Positions 1-8,382 of a DNA stretch of 64,000 bases are shown piece after piece. The notes under the pieces are model-generated. The model searched no databases. It had not been told where the DNA came from and saw nothing but the letters and a program-made list of their open reading frames with translations. Positions within the stretch are counted from its first letter, which is position 1. The number at the start of each line of letters is the position of its first letter. This DNA is from Photorhabdus caribbeanensis (GTDB taxonomy: Bacteria; Pseudomonadota; Gammaproteobacteria; Enterobacterales; Enterobacteriaceae), in the NCBI RefSeq assembly GCF_018448885.1, contig NZ_RCWB01000003.1:1-64000 (forward strand), read 5' to 3'. The translations under genes and the position numbers were made by a program.

Positions 1-748
1 CATCAGCCAAATCCAGTTCATTGATGTCTTTTTCAATGATGGCTTTGATATTGGCAAACTGTTCCTGCCGGATTTTGTAATCGACAATCAGTTTTCGAAA
101 ATATTTGTCTGAGGCGTTAACCGCAAAAGGGGATTGCTTCTGTTCGAGGTTGATGAATTGCATGGTTTTTTGCCGCAGTTCAGGACTGTTGTCAATCTTA
201 GCCAGTACCGAGGAGTGCCACGGGTGTTCACTGTAGGCGATACTGATATTGATGACATCTTTAGCGACAAACAGGAATGGATGACCTTCGCCCCGAATGC
301 CCGGCTCAGGGATAAGCCCTTCACTGGCATCTCTGCGGTTGAGGAACATGTATTTTTTAAATTTCTCTACCCGCTGTTTTTTACCGTTAACTTCTTTCTC
401 TGACACGCAGTATTTAAAGATGTGCAGATAGCCCCGGGCCTTGCTGCCGCGGGTGGTGAGCGGGTCTTCTTCCTTGATGTATATCCAGCCGGGACGCAGC
501 AGGCGGGCGGCATAGCCTTTGGTTTGTTGGAGTGATGAAGAGAACATCAGGGTGTGGATATCCGGCGGTGCTTCTGGTTTTTCCAGCTCCTTGCCGAAAA
601 AGTTCACATAAGCATAGCGAACCGGGTAAATCGGTTTAACATCGCAGTCACAGGGCTGAATATAAGTATCTGCTTCAAGATTTTGTGGGAACATTTCGTA
701 AGCTTTTTCTATTAATTTGTCGAAACGTTCCTGAATGTCAGTGGTCAT
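1..748 (-). CDS. VasX-like T6SS effector, N-terminal part (runs off left edge)
   Basis: An open frame starts at an ATG at 748 and stays open to the window edge, so the protein is at least 249 residues. The N-terminus has a Cys-x-Cys pair followed by a PIYPVRYAYV stretch, and about 40 residues later a LLRPGWIYI segment. This arrangement is typical of the VasX/BTH_I2691-type N-terminal region of T6SS effectors, in which VasX of Vibrio cholerae is a membrane-acting toxin. The start overlaps the stop of the upstream DUF4123 gene by 3 bases (ATGA), so the two are probably translationally coupled. Gene order vgrG, DUF4123, effector is the same as vgrG/vasW/vasX. The C-terminal toxic domain lies outside the window, so its activity cannot be read. 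Confidence 0.7.
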   Translation of the reverse strand, partial: MTTDIQERFDKLIEKAYEMFPQNLEADTYIQPCDCDVKPIYPVRYAYVNFFGKELEKPEAPPDIHTLMFSSSLQQTKGYAARLLRPGWIYIKEEDPLTTRGSKARGYLHIFKYCVSEKEVNGKKQRVEKFKKYMFLNRRDASEGLIPEPGIRGEGHPFLFVAKDVINISIAYSEHPWHSSVLAKIDNSPELRQKTMQFINLEQKQSPFAVNASDKYFRKLIVDYKIRQEQFANIKAIIEKDINELDLAD

Positions 749-1977
749 AATATTTCCTTGGTTGTCAGTGTGTCGCATTGTTTGAAAAGTGAATGTGCCC
801 GTATTTCCTGCGTTTCTGTTTGCGAGCAGGCTGACTCCCAAAACTGTTGCCAGTGAACTTCATCATCGGGCATTAAACACCTGGCGGCAACATAATAGAG
901 TATGGCCCGCTGTTGCGTTAGCCCTTGCAGATAAGCTTGATTCGTCTGCTGTAAAACAAAAGCAGGCAGGGTGTTTTTATTCACCTGACAGCGTTCAGCC
1001 AGGTTTTCCTGAATAAAATCAATGGTTTTAAATGTAAGGCGTTGTTGCGCTTGTTGATCAAACAGTTCGCACAAGCGGCGATTGAGCGTGACAGGCGTGG
1101 GTTTTGCCTGCCGGACGTTTTCGGTGATGGTGATAATGTGGCGGGTATCGGGTTTATCACCATAGAACCACATTGCGTTGATCCCTTGCATAAAATGGGC
1201 TAATGGCCCGTCGGACAGGGTATTAAGCAGTGTTGTCAGTGTGTTGGGATGATAGAAACGGAAAAATGCCCACGTCTGAGTCAGCTCATTTTTTAAATAG
1301 GTGAACTTACGCAGATGATTCAGCAGCGTTTCAAAAGGTTGTTCGCTGTGGATAAACAAGCTCAACTCTGCCCGGTTATCGGCATTCATAATGTATCGCT
1401 GTAGCTCTGGCTGATTACTACTGTCTTTATGCAGTTCAACCAGATAAGGGGCGCTATCTTCCAGTGAAACTTGAGTTTCTCCCTGAAATAATCCTTGCCA
1501 GCGTAAGGAGGAAGCGAGCAGATCAGGAATGATAAATCGTCCTGCCTGTTGGTATATTGCCGCATCAATGACCGCGTAGAGATGTTCGTTATCTCCATAA
1601 ACAGGTGTATCAGTGGCTTGTGTCAAGATTAGATCACCACAAGCGGCTGGCAGCGGAGAGTCAACATTTTCCTGTTCTACCAATATTACGGGGTGTTGAT
1701 CGCTTATCTGTTGGATATGGCGTATTAACCGTAGTTCGGGCAGCGTGCTTTCCATCAAATAGGTTTGTAAGGCAATAATGTCTTGGTATTGACCGTTTTC
1801 TATTCCGAAACCAATAACGTAATTGCACAGATTCGTTAATGCCTCATATTCAGTCGGCGCATAGATTAATGCTTTGGCTGAATATTGTCCGGCAGGATGT
1901 TTTTCATTACCTATCGCTTGGTAGGTGCAATTGGCAACCCAGTAATAGGCTGAATTAAATGAGGATAGCGTTTTCAC
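745..1977 (-). CDS. DUF4123-type T6SS effector adaptor (VasW/Tap-like)
   Basis: This 410-residue protein lies directly between vgrG and a VasX-like effector, where DUF4123 chaperones that load effectors onto VgrG are found. I place the start at GTG 1977 (VKTLSSFNSAYYWV...). It overlaps the vgrG stop by 3-4 bases and has an AAGGAAA-type ribosome-binding site about 10 bases upstream. The frame stays open further upstream inside vgrG, but that extension is unlikely to be used. Family-like features are an N-terminal YxLVEL/HxD-like alpha-beta region and a central FFRFYHPNTL motif, which matches the FR(F/Y)(Y/W)DP(R/N) hallmark of DUF4123. The protein is longer than the small DUF4123 gene at 14631-15122, which has the corresponding LLRFYDPRIL motif. 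The assignment rests on that motif and the neighbours. Confidence 0.75.
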   Translation of the reverse strand: MKTLSSFNSAYYWVANCTYQAIGNEKHPAGQYSAKALIYAPTEYEALTNLCNYVIGFGIENGQYQDIIALQTYLMESTLPELRLIRHIQQISDQHPVILVEQENVDSPLPAACGDLILTQATDTPVYGDNEHLYAVIDAAIYQQAGRFIIPDLLASSLRWQGLFQGETQVSLEDSAPYLVELHKDSSNQPELQRYIMNADNRAELSLFIHSEQPFETLLNHLRKFTYLKNELTQTWAFFRFYHPNTLTTLLNTLSDGPLAHFMQGINAMWFYGDKPDTRHIITITENVRQAKPTPVTLNRRLCELFDQQAQQRLTFKTIDFIQENLAERCQVNKNTLPAFVLQQTNQAYLQGLTQQRAILYYVAARCLMPDDEVHWQQFWESACSQTETQEIRAHSLFKQCDTLTTKEIL

Positions 1978-3986
1978 TCTGATGTTTCCTTCTGTGCATC
2001 GGCTTTTCCTTTGCAATCCTGAGCGATGGGCTGTCCTTCATTGGCTGCACCGGTCAATGTTGGCACGGTGCCTGCGCTTCCTCCTTGCACTACCACCGGG
2101 CCTTTCAGAAAGATGTTGCCGTTTAGTGTGATGCCTTGAGCATCCAGAGTGATGCTTCCTGCCTTACCTCTGAGGATCAATGTATCGCTGGCTTGCAGGG
2201 TATGTATTTTGGTGTGTGAGTGAATGCCTTTAATGACATTTAATTGGTAATTGCCTTTGATATCACACTGTTTGTTTTCACCAATTTGTTGGAAATGGGA
2301 GGCGTAGATATCTTCCTTCCAGCTATTGTTAATCCGGGTAATTTTGTCTTTCTCAATGGTTTCGAATTGATTTTTATCCACCTGAATATGTTGTTCATTC
2401 ATGATGCGGATAAATTCATCATTGCCGATTTTATGCCGACGATCATTCATGACCGTGTGACTTTCGTCGTGCTCTATTTTTTGTGTCTTATCGTGGTTAA
2501 TTTGGATCAGTTGATCACGTTGAGCGTGGATATAAATCTCTTCCCGTCCTTTTTCATCCTCAAAACGTAATTCGTTAAAGCCGTTACCTTTATGCGTTTT
2601 GGTTCTGAACGTGGTGCGCGTCTTTTCCGCGGGTAAATTCAGCGGCGGGCGGTTAAGGCCGTTGTAAGTACATCCGGTAATAATAGGCCGGTCAATATCG
2701 CCGTTGAGATAGGAGATAATCACTTCCTGACCTACTCGCGGTGTTGCCAGAAAACCAAATCCGTTGCCATTCCACCCTTGTGCAACCCGCACCCAGCAAG
2801 AAGCCTGATCATCAGGCGCATCATAACGGTTCCAGTGAAAGTGAACGCGAACCGCGCCATCTTTGTTGACGTAAATTTCTTCAGTGCCGGGCCCGACAAC
2901 CGTTGCAACTTCGTCGCCGTCGGCCAATGGTTTATAGCGGTATGGCGGACGCCAATCGTTGCGGCCTGGAATGAACCGGGTGTGTGAATTCAGGGTAGTG
3001 CCGGTTCCGTTATCGCCTAAAACGGCGGGGACATGCCCGGCATGTTGGGAAGAGACGACTTGCCAGCGGTCATTCATGGCGTCAATCGGGTGGTTGGTTA
3101 GTGTAAAAATTCTGCCGGGCATTAATCGAATACAATTACTGTCCGCTTGCCCTGATTTGCTGTCAACCCGCAAAGCTTCCAGCCGGTATTGGGTAAACGG
3201 CATGCCCTCTTTGTCTTTCTGAAAACGGCCGTAACTTTCGAAAATATGAAATGGCGTGCCGTTCTCCGCTTCAAAATCCGTGGCGTTATGCTGTAAAGCG
3301 TAATTGGGGTTGTGATAATTTCTGTCTTTTTGGTCGGTAGATTCCGGGCGCATGTAGGAGCCAAGAGACCATTTATAGATAACATTTTCTTCTACTGCGC
3401 TGGTGACGTCCGGGTTATAAATCAACGTATCCGGCGCTCTCATGTTCAGGTAGCTATCACTCAGATAGAGCCCGTCATCGGCGAACCAGAAGAAAATCCC
3501 CTCCTCAGCGGCCAGGCGGGTAAAGAAATCATAGGATGATTCCCTTTTCATGGTGACGTATTCCCGCGTTGAGTGTGGGTTATTCAAATGCATATTGGCC
3601 CGGAGTTTCTTCTGTTTCAGGATGTTTTGTAAAATATCGGGGACACTGAGCTGGTGATAGATACGGCTGTCCTGATCGAGTGTCAGCAGCCACATTTCTG
3701 GTCTGACTGTCAGGTGATACTGAGTTTGATGCCGGTTTGTGGCGCCAACAACCGCACTTGCAACCAATCCTTTCACTTCACGTTGCAGAATGTCGTCACG
3801 GGTGACAGTGAACCGCACGGTTTGGAGCAGGAGGGTGTCCGTGTCTATATTTGAACGGCTTGCCGCTAATGTGAGAGACAGGGTAAATAACGATGAAAGC
3901 GCTTCATCTAATGTAAAATTCACTACCGCAAAAGTCATGGGCGGCAGATTGCCGATGGTGCAGGAAAAGCGGAGTCCGGTTTTCAT
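1974..3986 (-). CDS. vgrG: T6SS tip protein VgrG (full length)
   Basis: This 670-residue VgrG forms the trimeric T6SS spike. Residues ~1-330 match the gp27-like phage-tail hub. Residues ~360-450 hold the gp5-type OB fold, with GAVRVHFHWNR, SCWVRVAQGW and RVGQEVIISYLNGDIDRP. After the HKGNGFNELRFED segment comes the beta-helix needle, containing several short N/H/D-rich repeats, and a low-complexity tail follows. The start ATG at 3986 has AAGGAAA upstream, 14 bases after the tssF stop. DNA from 2558 to 3176 is nearly identical to 15667-16285 in the second, truncated vgrG, but the needle and tail regions differ. This suggests exchange of C-terminal tips through the conserved core. It is followed by a DUF4123 gene and a VasX-like effector, probably its dedicated cargo. 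Confidence 0.95.
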   Translation of the reverse strand: MKTGLRFSCTIGNLPPMTFAVVNFTLDEALSSLFTLSLTLAASRSNIDTDTLLLQTVRFTVTRDDILQREVKGLVASAVVGATNRHQTQYHLTVRPEMWLLTLDQDSRIYHQLSVPDILQNILKQKKLRANMHLNNPHSTREYVTMKRESSYDFFTRLAAEEGIFFWFADDGLYLSDSYLNMRAPDTLIYNPDVTSAVEENVIYKWSLGSYMRPESTDQKDRNYHNPNYALQHNATDFEAENGTPFHIFESYGRFQKDKEGMPFTQYRLEALRVDSKSGQADSNCIRLMPGRIFTLTNHPIDAMNDRWQVVSSQHAGHVPAVLGDNGTGTTLNSHTRFIPGRNDWRPPYRYKPLADGDEVATVVGPGTEEIYVNKDGAVRVHFHWNRYDAPDDQASCWVRVAQGWNGNGFGFLATPRVGQEVIISYLNGDIDRPIITGCTYNGLNRPPLNLPAEKTRTTFRTKTHKGNGFNELRFEDEKGREEIYIHAQRDQLIQINHDKTQKIEHDESHTVMNDRRHKIGNDEFIRIMNEQHIQVDKNQFETIEKDKITRINNSWKEDIYASHFQQIGENKQCDIKGNYQLNVIKGIHSHTKIHTLQASDTLILRGKAGSITLDAQGITLNGNIFLKGPVVVQGGSAGTVPTLTGAANEGQPIAQDCKGKADAQKETSE

Positions 3987-4000
3987 AATGTTTCCTTCAA

Positions 4001-5734
4001 TTACATGATCTTCTGATGCCCAGGCATATTGTAAAATTCCCAGTATTCATTGGTGTCGTTATTGATAACGGTTAATCTGTGAAAGCTGGTTTCAACAAAA
4101 CAGAGGGAGAAAGCGGTGTGTAGTGTTTTGGCAAAAGCATACATTTCTCCTTCATGCTCATAATTTTCTGGTGTCATGCGCAGTGTGATGGCTTGGCCTC
4201 TCACAGGAATGCCCTTGTCAAAATGGTAGTATGGCTCAAGGTAGATAGCGCTGAGGCCATCGGCCATGCGCTGAATATGCCGACTACGCGGGGCGTCCAG
4301 ATGCGCGAAGGTATCAAGTTGTTTGACCAGAGATCTGACTGATTCAATGTGACTGAGAAAAAATGGCCCAATCGATAACAAAGAGAGTATCGGCCAATGC
4401 TGATGACTGTTTACGACGGCAGGAAGATCTTTTGACGCCGACACGATATTCCTGGCCTGAATATGGCTGGGTATCTGCTCGCTGGGTATACAGATTTGCC
4501 CGATGCCCAATGTCCGTGCCTGCGTATGATATCTGTGATATTGGCAGTAAAATTCGCGATAGTGGTGTTCTGTTACGGGTTTTGCCTGATGATCATAAAA
4601 CGTGAGATTAATTTGATTGCCGCCAAATGGCGATTCTTCCCGTATATGGTTAAAAAGTAATATGTTGTCACCGGGTTCGGCAAAATGGCAGGCGGCCAGT
4701 TGCTCGCTATTGATAAGAGGAACATTGTGAGCATATCCGCCAGATGCTCCATCAGGATCGGACTGGAGTTTAATGTTATCAATACTAAAGATTTCATTCG
4801 CTGCTAATACATAACGCGATTTGCCCTTTTCAAATGTTATCGGTTTTGTTCTTGCCGGAGCCAGGTTAATAACGGGTACGCAATGGGGAATAAATGCGGG
4901 TGTAATGTCCTCGATGGGAATATTACAGTCAAATTCTAGAATAATGGTAAATTGCTTATCTTCTCCCAAAGGGAGCTCAGCGATTTCTTCCGATAAATCA
5001 AATGACATAAAGTCATTAACATGTGGCAGATAGAGGTATTCGTATAACACCTGCAACGGCCAGAAATAGTCATGTGGTCTCGGCAGGACCAAATTTTCTT
5101 TCAGGCGTGGAGCGATCTCAATAGCCAGCCACATTTCTTGCTCTTTCAGGGATGTTTTCAGATAAGTGTTGTTCAGCGATTGATCCACGTATTTGGTCAG
5201 TAAAGACGCCAGTTTTTGATCTTCTCCGAGAAAAAGCGTGACTTGCCCTGTCTTCCAGCGGGTAGTTGGGCCATGATATTGAAAGGTCAGTGATATCAGG
5301 CTTTTGTCTCCGCTGTGTGTCAGCGTTTTATGGATCAAGGTAATAGGCTCAATACTGATATCTTGAGTGGTTCTGAATGTAATGGATTGATTCTGCTGTA
5401 TGGCGGAAATTTCACTGCCTTTGGCAATGCTTGTGATTTCAGTCATGCTGCCCGGTTGAATATCTAGCTGGACAATGCTGGTTGAAGGGATCGGATGTAA
5501 AGGTATCGGCCATACTTTTCGTAGAAGCGGGTTAATGACTTCCGGGAAACCGTCATCAATTTTCTGCTTAATACCGGCAGTAATAAGCGCAAAACCTTCC
5601 AGTACTCGGAGAACATCCGGGTCGCCAGATTCGGAGGTAAATGGAGCAAGGTGTGGATGCTCTTGCGCTGCGTTACTCAGATCATGCTTTATTTGTGAAA
5701 GTGCTTCCCGATAGAAATCTTCAAAATTTTTCAT
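4001..5734 (-). CDS. tssF: T6SS baseplate subunit TssF (VasA/ImpG)
   Basis: This 577-residue protein has the TssF signature: an N-terminal FEDFYREAL segment, then HPHLAPF and SGDPDVLRVLEGFALITAGI. It continues with DGFPEVINPLLRKVWP and a C-terminal region ending in the family-typical YAFAKTLHTAFSLCFVETSFHRL. TssF builds the baseplate wedge with TssG, TssE and TssK. I place the start at ATG 5734 because an AAAGG site lies 6-7 bases upstream. An in-frame codon 27 bases earlier has no such site. It is the first gene of the minus-strand block tssF-vgrG-DUF4123-effector. tssE and tssG, its usual neighbours, are not beside it in this window. Other T6SS genes could lie to the left of the window. Confidence 0.9.
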   Translation of the reverse strand: MKNFEDFYREALSQIKHDLSNAAQEHPHLAPFTSESGDPDVLRVLEGFALITAGIKQKIDDGFPEVINPLLRKVWPIPLHPIPSTSIVQLDIQPGSMTEITSIAKGSEISAIQQNQSITFRTTQDISIEPITLIHKTLTHSGDKSLISLTFQYHGPTTRWKTGQVTLFLGEDQKLASLLTKYVDQSLNNTYLKTSLKEQEMWLAIEIAPRLKENLVLPRPHDYFWPLQVLYEYLYLPHVNDFMSFDLSEEIAELPLGEDKQFTIILEFDCNIPIEDITPAFIPHCVPVINLAPARTKPITFEKGKSRYVLAANEIFSIDNIKLQSDPDGASGGYAHNVPLINSEQLAACHFAEPGDNILLFNHIREESPFGGNQINLTFYDHQAKPVTEHHYREFYCQYHRYHTQARTLGIGQICIPSEQIPSHIQARNIVSASKDLPAVVNSHQHWPILSLLSIGPFFLSHIESVRSLVKQLDTFAHLDAPRSRHIQRMADGLSAIYLEPYYHFDKGIPVRGQAITLRMTPENYEHEGEMYAFAKTLHTAFSLCFVETSFHRLTVINNDTNEYWEFYNMPGHQKIM

Positions 5735-6002
5735 ATCTACCTTTGTCTTTTTTCCGATCAAATATTAATGTAAATTTATATTTTGAGCTGATGGATATCA
5801 AGGTTGATAATTTAATTATGTGTAATTCTTTGTTTAAAACAGTTAATAATGTAAATTTTTTAGGTGTTCGACTAACATAATTATGTAATTTATTTCAATG
5901 AGTTTTATTTAGATAAGTTTTCTTTAATCAAGTGATGGCGTCATGATAGCCAGATGTTGGAAGCTGAAATTAATATTTAATCATGAGTTAATGGAGGGAA
6001 AT
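5735..6002. promoter_or_regulatory. Divergent AT-rich intergenic region between tssF and PAAR gene
   Basis: About 270 AT-rich bases separate divergently transcribed tssF and the plus-strand PAAR gene, so promoters for both T6SS units should lie here. Several TATAAT-like stretches exist, but none can be singled out with confidence. A GGAGGG ribosome-binding site immediately precedes the PAAR start. Confidence 0.4.
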
Positions 6003-6266
6003 ATGTCACGTCCCATTATTTTGGTCGGTGATTCGACTTCGCATGGCGGCAAGGTGTTAGCCGGTGATGGAAGCTTTGATGTGTTAGGGAAGAAGGCGGC
6101 TCGGGTTGGGGATGCTGTATCCTGTCCAAAATGTGGCGGCAATCAAACCATTGTGGAAGGGACGCCGAAAATAATCAGCTCCAATGGACAAATGTACGCA
6201 CTGGAGGGCATGAAAACCTCTTGTGGCGCGACATTAATTGCTTCACAAAGCCTGTTTCAGGCATAG
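6003..6266 (+). CDS. PAAR-domain T6SS spike-tip protein (PAAR1)
   Basis: This 87-residue PAAR protein caps the VgrG spike. It shows the short PAAR pattern with metal-ligand candidates: STSHGGKV near the N-terminus, CPKC in the middle and SCGATLIASQ at the end. I place the start at ATG 6003 because GGAGGG precedes it by 5 bases. The frame stays open upstream, but that extension lacks PAAR similarity. It is transcribed away from tssF. Its last ~20 bases (from 6246) are repeated at 16280, where they sit between a truncated vgrG and mscM. That shows PAAR1 once lay next to mscM and marks one boundary of the inserted effector/immunity array. Confidence 0.9.
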   Translation: MSRPIILVGDSTSHGGKVLAGDGSFDVLGKKAARVGDAVSCPKCGGNQTIVEGTPKIISSNGQMYALEGMKTSCGATLIASQSLFQA

Positions 6267-6459
6267 GATGGCGGTAAAAGGCCATATTCTGCTTGAAATA
6301 GAGCCAGTTGATTCAAGTACGGGTGCTCAGTGTTTCATTGTCTTACAAACTACCCGGTTGACGTGGCGGATTACGGCCTGACATATTGGTCGTCGCGCTG
6401 CGAATATCCCGACCAATGACATCAATACTCGCCTGAAATGGCGGGAATGGCAGAGTAAT
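6246..6459. repeat. 214-bp direct repeat, left copy (PAAR1 end plus mscM 3' end)
   Basis: This segment begins in the last codons of PAAR1 (CAAAGCCT) and continues through the PAAR1-mscM spacer and the last ~115 bases of mscM. It ends at GGCAGAGTAAT, where the sequence departs from mscM. It matches 16280-16492 with only scattered differences. The mscM part is a non-functional fragment, since the complete gene starts from the right-hand copy. The pair flanks about 9.8 kb that carries the Imm52-like array. Confidence 0.9.
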
Positions 6460-6560
6460 CACTACCGGCAACACGGGAAAACTGGCTGACCACCACAGTA
6501 TTGATGTCAGGCACTTGTGTGCTATTCATCAGTGCTTTCACTATGGGAGAATTTACTTTG
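6460..6560. other. Unassigned junction sequence between mscM fragment and PAAR remnant
   Basis: About 100 bases belong neither to the mscM repeat nor to the PAAR remnant. A short minus-strand frame can be read across them in continuation of neither gene. I see no recognisable gene. It is probably debris left at the left boundary of the array. Confidence 0.5.
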
Positions 6561-6740
6561 CTAGCCAGTGTCGAACCGAGATTCCACAATAGGAAAAACC
6601 CCTTTGCGTTTAGGACAGCTTACTAAATCACCTTTAGCAGCAACAGGCACGCCTTGATACACGTAATTATCAATGGCGGTAATGACTTGACCACCATGAT
6701 CGGTTATGTCGTTTAATCGGATCACAGCTCTGTCTGTCAT
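6561..6740 (-). pseudogene. PAAR gene remnant, 3'-truncated
   Basis: A 59-codon frame starts at ATG 6740, 2 bases after the stop of the first immunity gene, the same spacing as the intact PAAR at 12662-12925. It matches that PAAR through the KGVFPIVE segment (about 52 residues) and then diverges to a short unrelated tail. The second Cys of the CPKC motif is replaced by Arg. The C-terminal SCGA-type metal-binding part is missing. It is a decayed last gene of an effector-immunity-PAAR module and is probably non-functional. Confidence 0.8.
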
Positions 6741-6742
6741 AT

Positions 6743-7465
6743 TTATAACTCTGATATTAATGGTAGTATTTGTAGATCCCGCAAGCAGATTTCAATATCA
6801 TTGGCTTTATTGATATGCTTCTGGTTTTCAATATCAAAGATATCTTTTGTCGTAATAATCAATGAACCTTTTTTGTCATTTTTATCAGAAATAGGTATTA
6901 TTTCTTCTGCCATTGAAACTAAAGTCGGGTCTATTTCTATTGGTAAATAGAGCATCCAGCCAGCACTTAAACGATCTGGGAAGACCTGTTTTCTTTTTAT
7001 TCTATATGCATTGTTTTCTACCATAATGTAAGGTGCATTATGAGTAGAAATCAGAAAATTAATAAAGTTGATTAATTGTGATAGCTGAAATTCATTTTCT
7101 TCAATAGATATATGAAAATCTATTTGGGTTTGTCCTAACCGATCTCGACGATAATTCATATAACAAATTGAACATGAATGGTCATCATCTTCACCATCCC
7201 AAATTCCTTTAATAACTATAGGATTTTCTTCTGTATAATCTTCTTCGAATTCTTTTATTGCTTCTTTTGTTGCTCCTTGCTGATCAAAAGCAATATGTTG
7301 TAAAGATTCTTGACGAGTATCTCCTGGTAAATACCAAGTTTTATGGCGTCCAAAAAATATATCTACTTGTTGTGTAATTTTATATAAATCGGTAAGAACT
7401 ATTGTTGGAGTTAATGGTTCTTTCCAATCTGTATATAATTTCATATTTAGTGATAACGTAGTCAT
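6743..7465 (-). CDS. Imm52-like immunity protein 1
   Basis: This 240-residue protein probably neutralises a Tox-REase-5 T6SS nuclease in the cytoplasm. Residues ~159-240 are the block shared by all seven paralogues: VFPDR, AGWMLYLPIEI, GSLIITT, then ANDIEICLRDLQILPL. This pattern fits immunity family Imm52, the known partner family of Tox-REase-5, recognised here by motif only. It is almost identical over its full length to copy 7 (12928-13650), differing at about 15 residues. Copy 7 sits directly after the intact toxin gene, so this copy probably protects against the same toxin. No toxin gene precedes it; a 15-codon scar ORF does. Confidence 0.75.
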   Translation of the reverse strand: MTTLSLNMKLYTDWKEPLTPTIVLTDLYKITQQVDIFFGRHKTWYLPGDTRQESLQHIAFDQQGATKEAIKEFEEDYTEENPIVIKGIWDGEDDDHSCSICYMNYRRDRLGQTQIDFHISIEENEFQLSQLINFINFLISTHNAPYIMVENNAYRIKRKQVFPDRLSAGWMLYLPIEIDPTLVSMAEEIIPISDKNDKKGSLIITTKDIFDIENQKHINKANDIEICLRDLQILPLISEL

Positions 7466-7481
7466 TTATTTTCACCCTTGC

Positions 7482-7529
7482 TTAAATGTTAGTTAGGTCG
7501 TTTAATTGGATAACTGCTTTGCTTGCCAT
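7482..7529 (-). pseudogene. Scar ORF: PAAR start joined to last toxin codons
   Basis: A 15-codon frame begins like the PAAR genes (MASKAVIQLNDLT) and then ends in NI, stop. The sequence after the junction (ATTTAAG...GTGAAAATAA) matches the end of the toxin gene and the spacer before immunity copy 7. It is what remains after deletion of everything between a PAAR 5' end and the last codons of the next toxin. Confidence 0.7.
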
Positions 7530-7531
7530 AG

Positions 7532-8257
7532 TTATATCTCTGTTATCAGAGGTAATATTTGTAGATCCCGCAAGCAGATTTCAATATCATTGGCTTTATT
7601 AATATGCTCTTGGTTTTCTATGTCAAAGATATATTTTGTAGTGATAATCAATGAGCCTTTTTTGTCATTTTTATCAGAAATAGATATTATTTCTTCTGCC
7701 ATTGGGACTAAAGTCGGGTCTATTTCTATTGGTAAATAGAGCATCCAGCCAGTACTTAAACGATCTGGGAAGACTTGTTTTCTTTTTATTCTATAATTAT
7801 TAGTTTCTACCATAATATAAGGTGAATTATGGCTAAAAACCAGAAACTTGATAAAATCAATCAACTTAAGAAAGTGAAACTCTTTTTCTTTAATGGATAT
7901 ATTAATCTCTATTTTTGTTTGGCCTTGTCTTTCAACATGATAATTAAAGTAACTAATTGAACATGCTTGCCCATCCTCGCCTCCATCCCAGACGCCTGAT
8001 ATAACTGTAGGATCTTCTTCTGTATAATTTTCTTTAAAGTCGCTTATACATTCGTCTGTTATTCCTTTATCATCAAAAGCTACCCGAGTTAATGCTTCTT
8101 CGCGGCTATTTCCGCCTAAGTACCATATCTTAGAGTATCCAAAGAAGATATCTTCTAATTGTTTTACGATTTTATAGGTATCATTAACTGCAATGTCTGG
8201 AGTCAATGGATTTTTCCAATCTGTATATATTTCTATATCTAAAGATAAAATAGTCAT
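7532..8257 (-). CDS. Imm52-like immunity protein 2
   Basis: This 241-residue paralogue has the same C-terminal block as the other copies (about 82 residues from KQVFPDRLS to the end). Its N-terminal two-thirds resembles copies 1 and 7 in pattern (TDWKNPLTP, FKENYTEEDP, GVWDGGEDG) but differs at many positions. It therefore belongs to the same subgroup with the RIKRKQVFPDRLS junction but probably recognises a related, not identical, toxin. It ends in LPLITEI, where the other copies end mostly in LPLMTEL. No toxin gene is attached. Upstream is the in-frame scar ORF of the previous module. Confidence 0.72.
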   Translation of the reverse strand: MTILSLDIEIYTDWKNPLTPDIAVNDTYKIVKQLEDIFFGYSKIWYLGGNSREEALTRVAFDDKGITDECISDFKENYTEEDPTVISGVWDGGEDGQACSISYFNYHVERQGQTKIEINISIKEKEFHFLKLIDFIKFLVFSHNSPYIMVETNNYRIKRKQVFPDRLSTGWMLYLPIEIDPTLVPMAEEIISISDKNDKKGSLIITTKYIFDIENQEHINKANDIEICLRDLQILPLITEI

Positions 8258-8269
8258 TCATTTTTCCTA

Positions 8270-8380
8270 TTAGAAATTATTCGGATAACAGGGAGTATGA
8301 AATACTTTAATGTTGGAGTGGATAGATGATTTTTCTAAATCAGTTAGGTCGTTTAAACGGATTAAAGCTCTGTCTGTCAT
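8270..8380 (-). pseudogene. Scar ORF: PAAR 5' end fused in frame to a toxin C-terminal tail
   Basis: A 36-codon frame starts with a PAAR beginning (MTDRALIRLNDLTD) and continues in frame into LEKSSIHSNIKVFHT, which aligns with the tail of the intact effector (YYLEKFSIYPNIKVFHT). It sits exactly between two immunity genes. It records loss of the PAAR 3' part and toxin 5' part while the toxin's last ~20 codons stayed attached to the next immunity gene. Whether the peptide is made is unknown. Confidence 0.75.
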
Positions 8381-8382
8381 AT

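Noticed and set aside
745-2016. Upstream extension of the DUF4123 frame to 2016
   Set aside because: The extension lies within vgrG. The GTG at 1977 with its own ribosome-binding site and a 4-base overlap is the more natural start.
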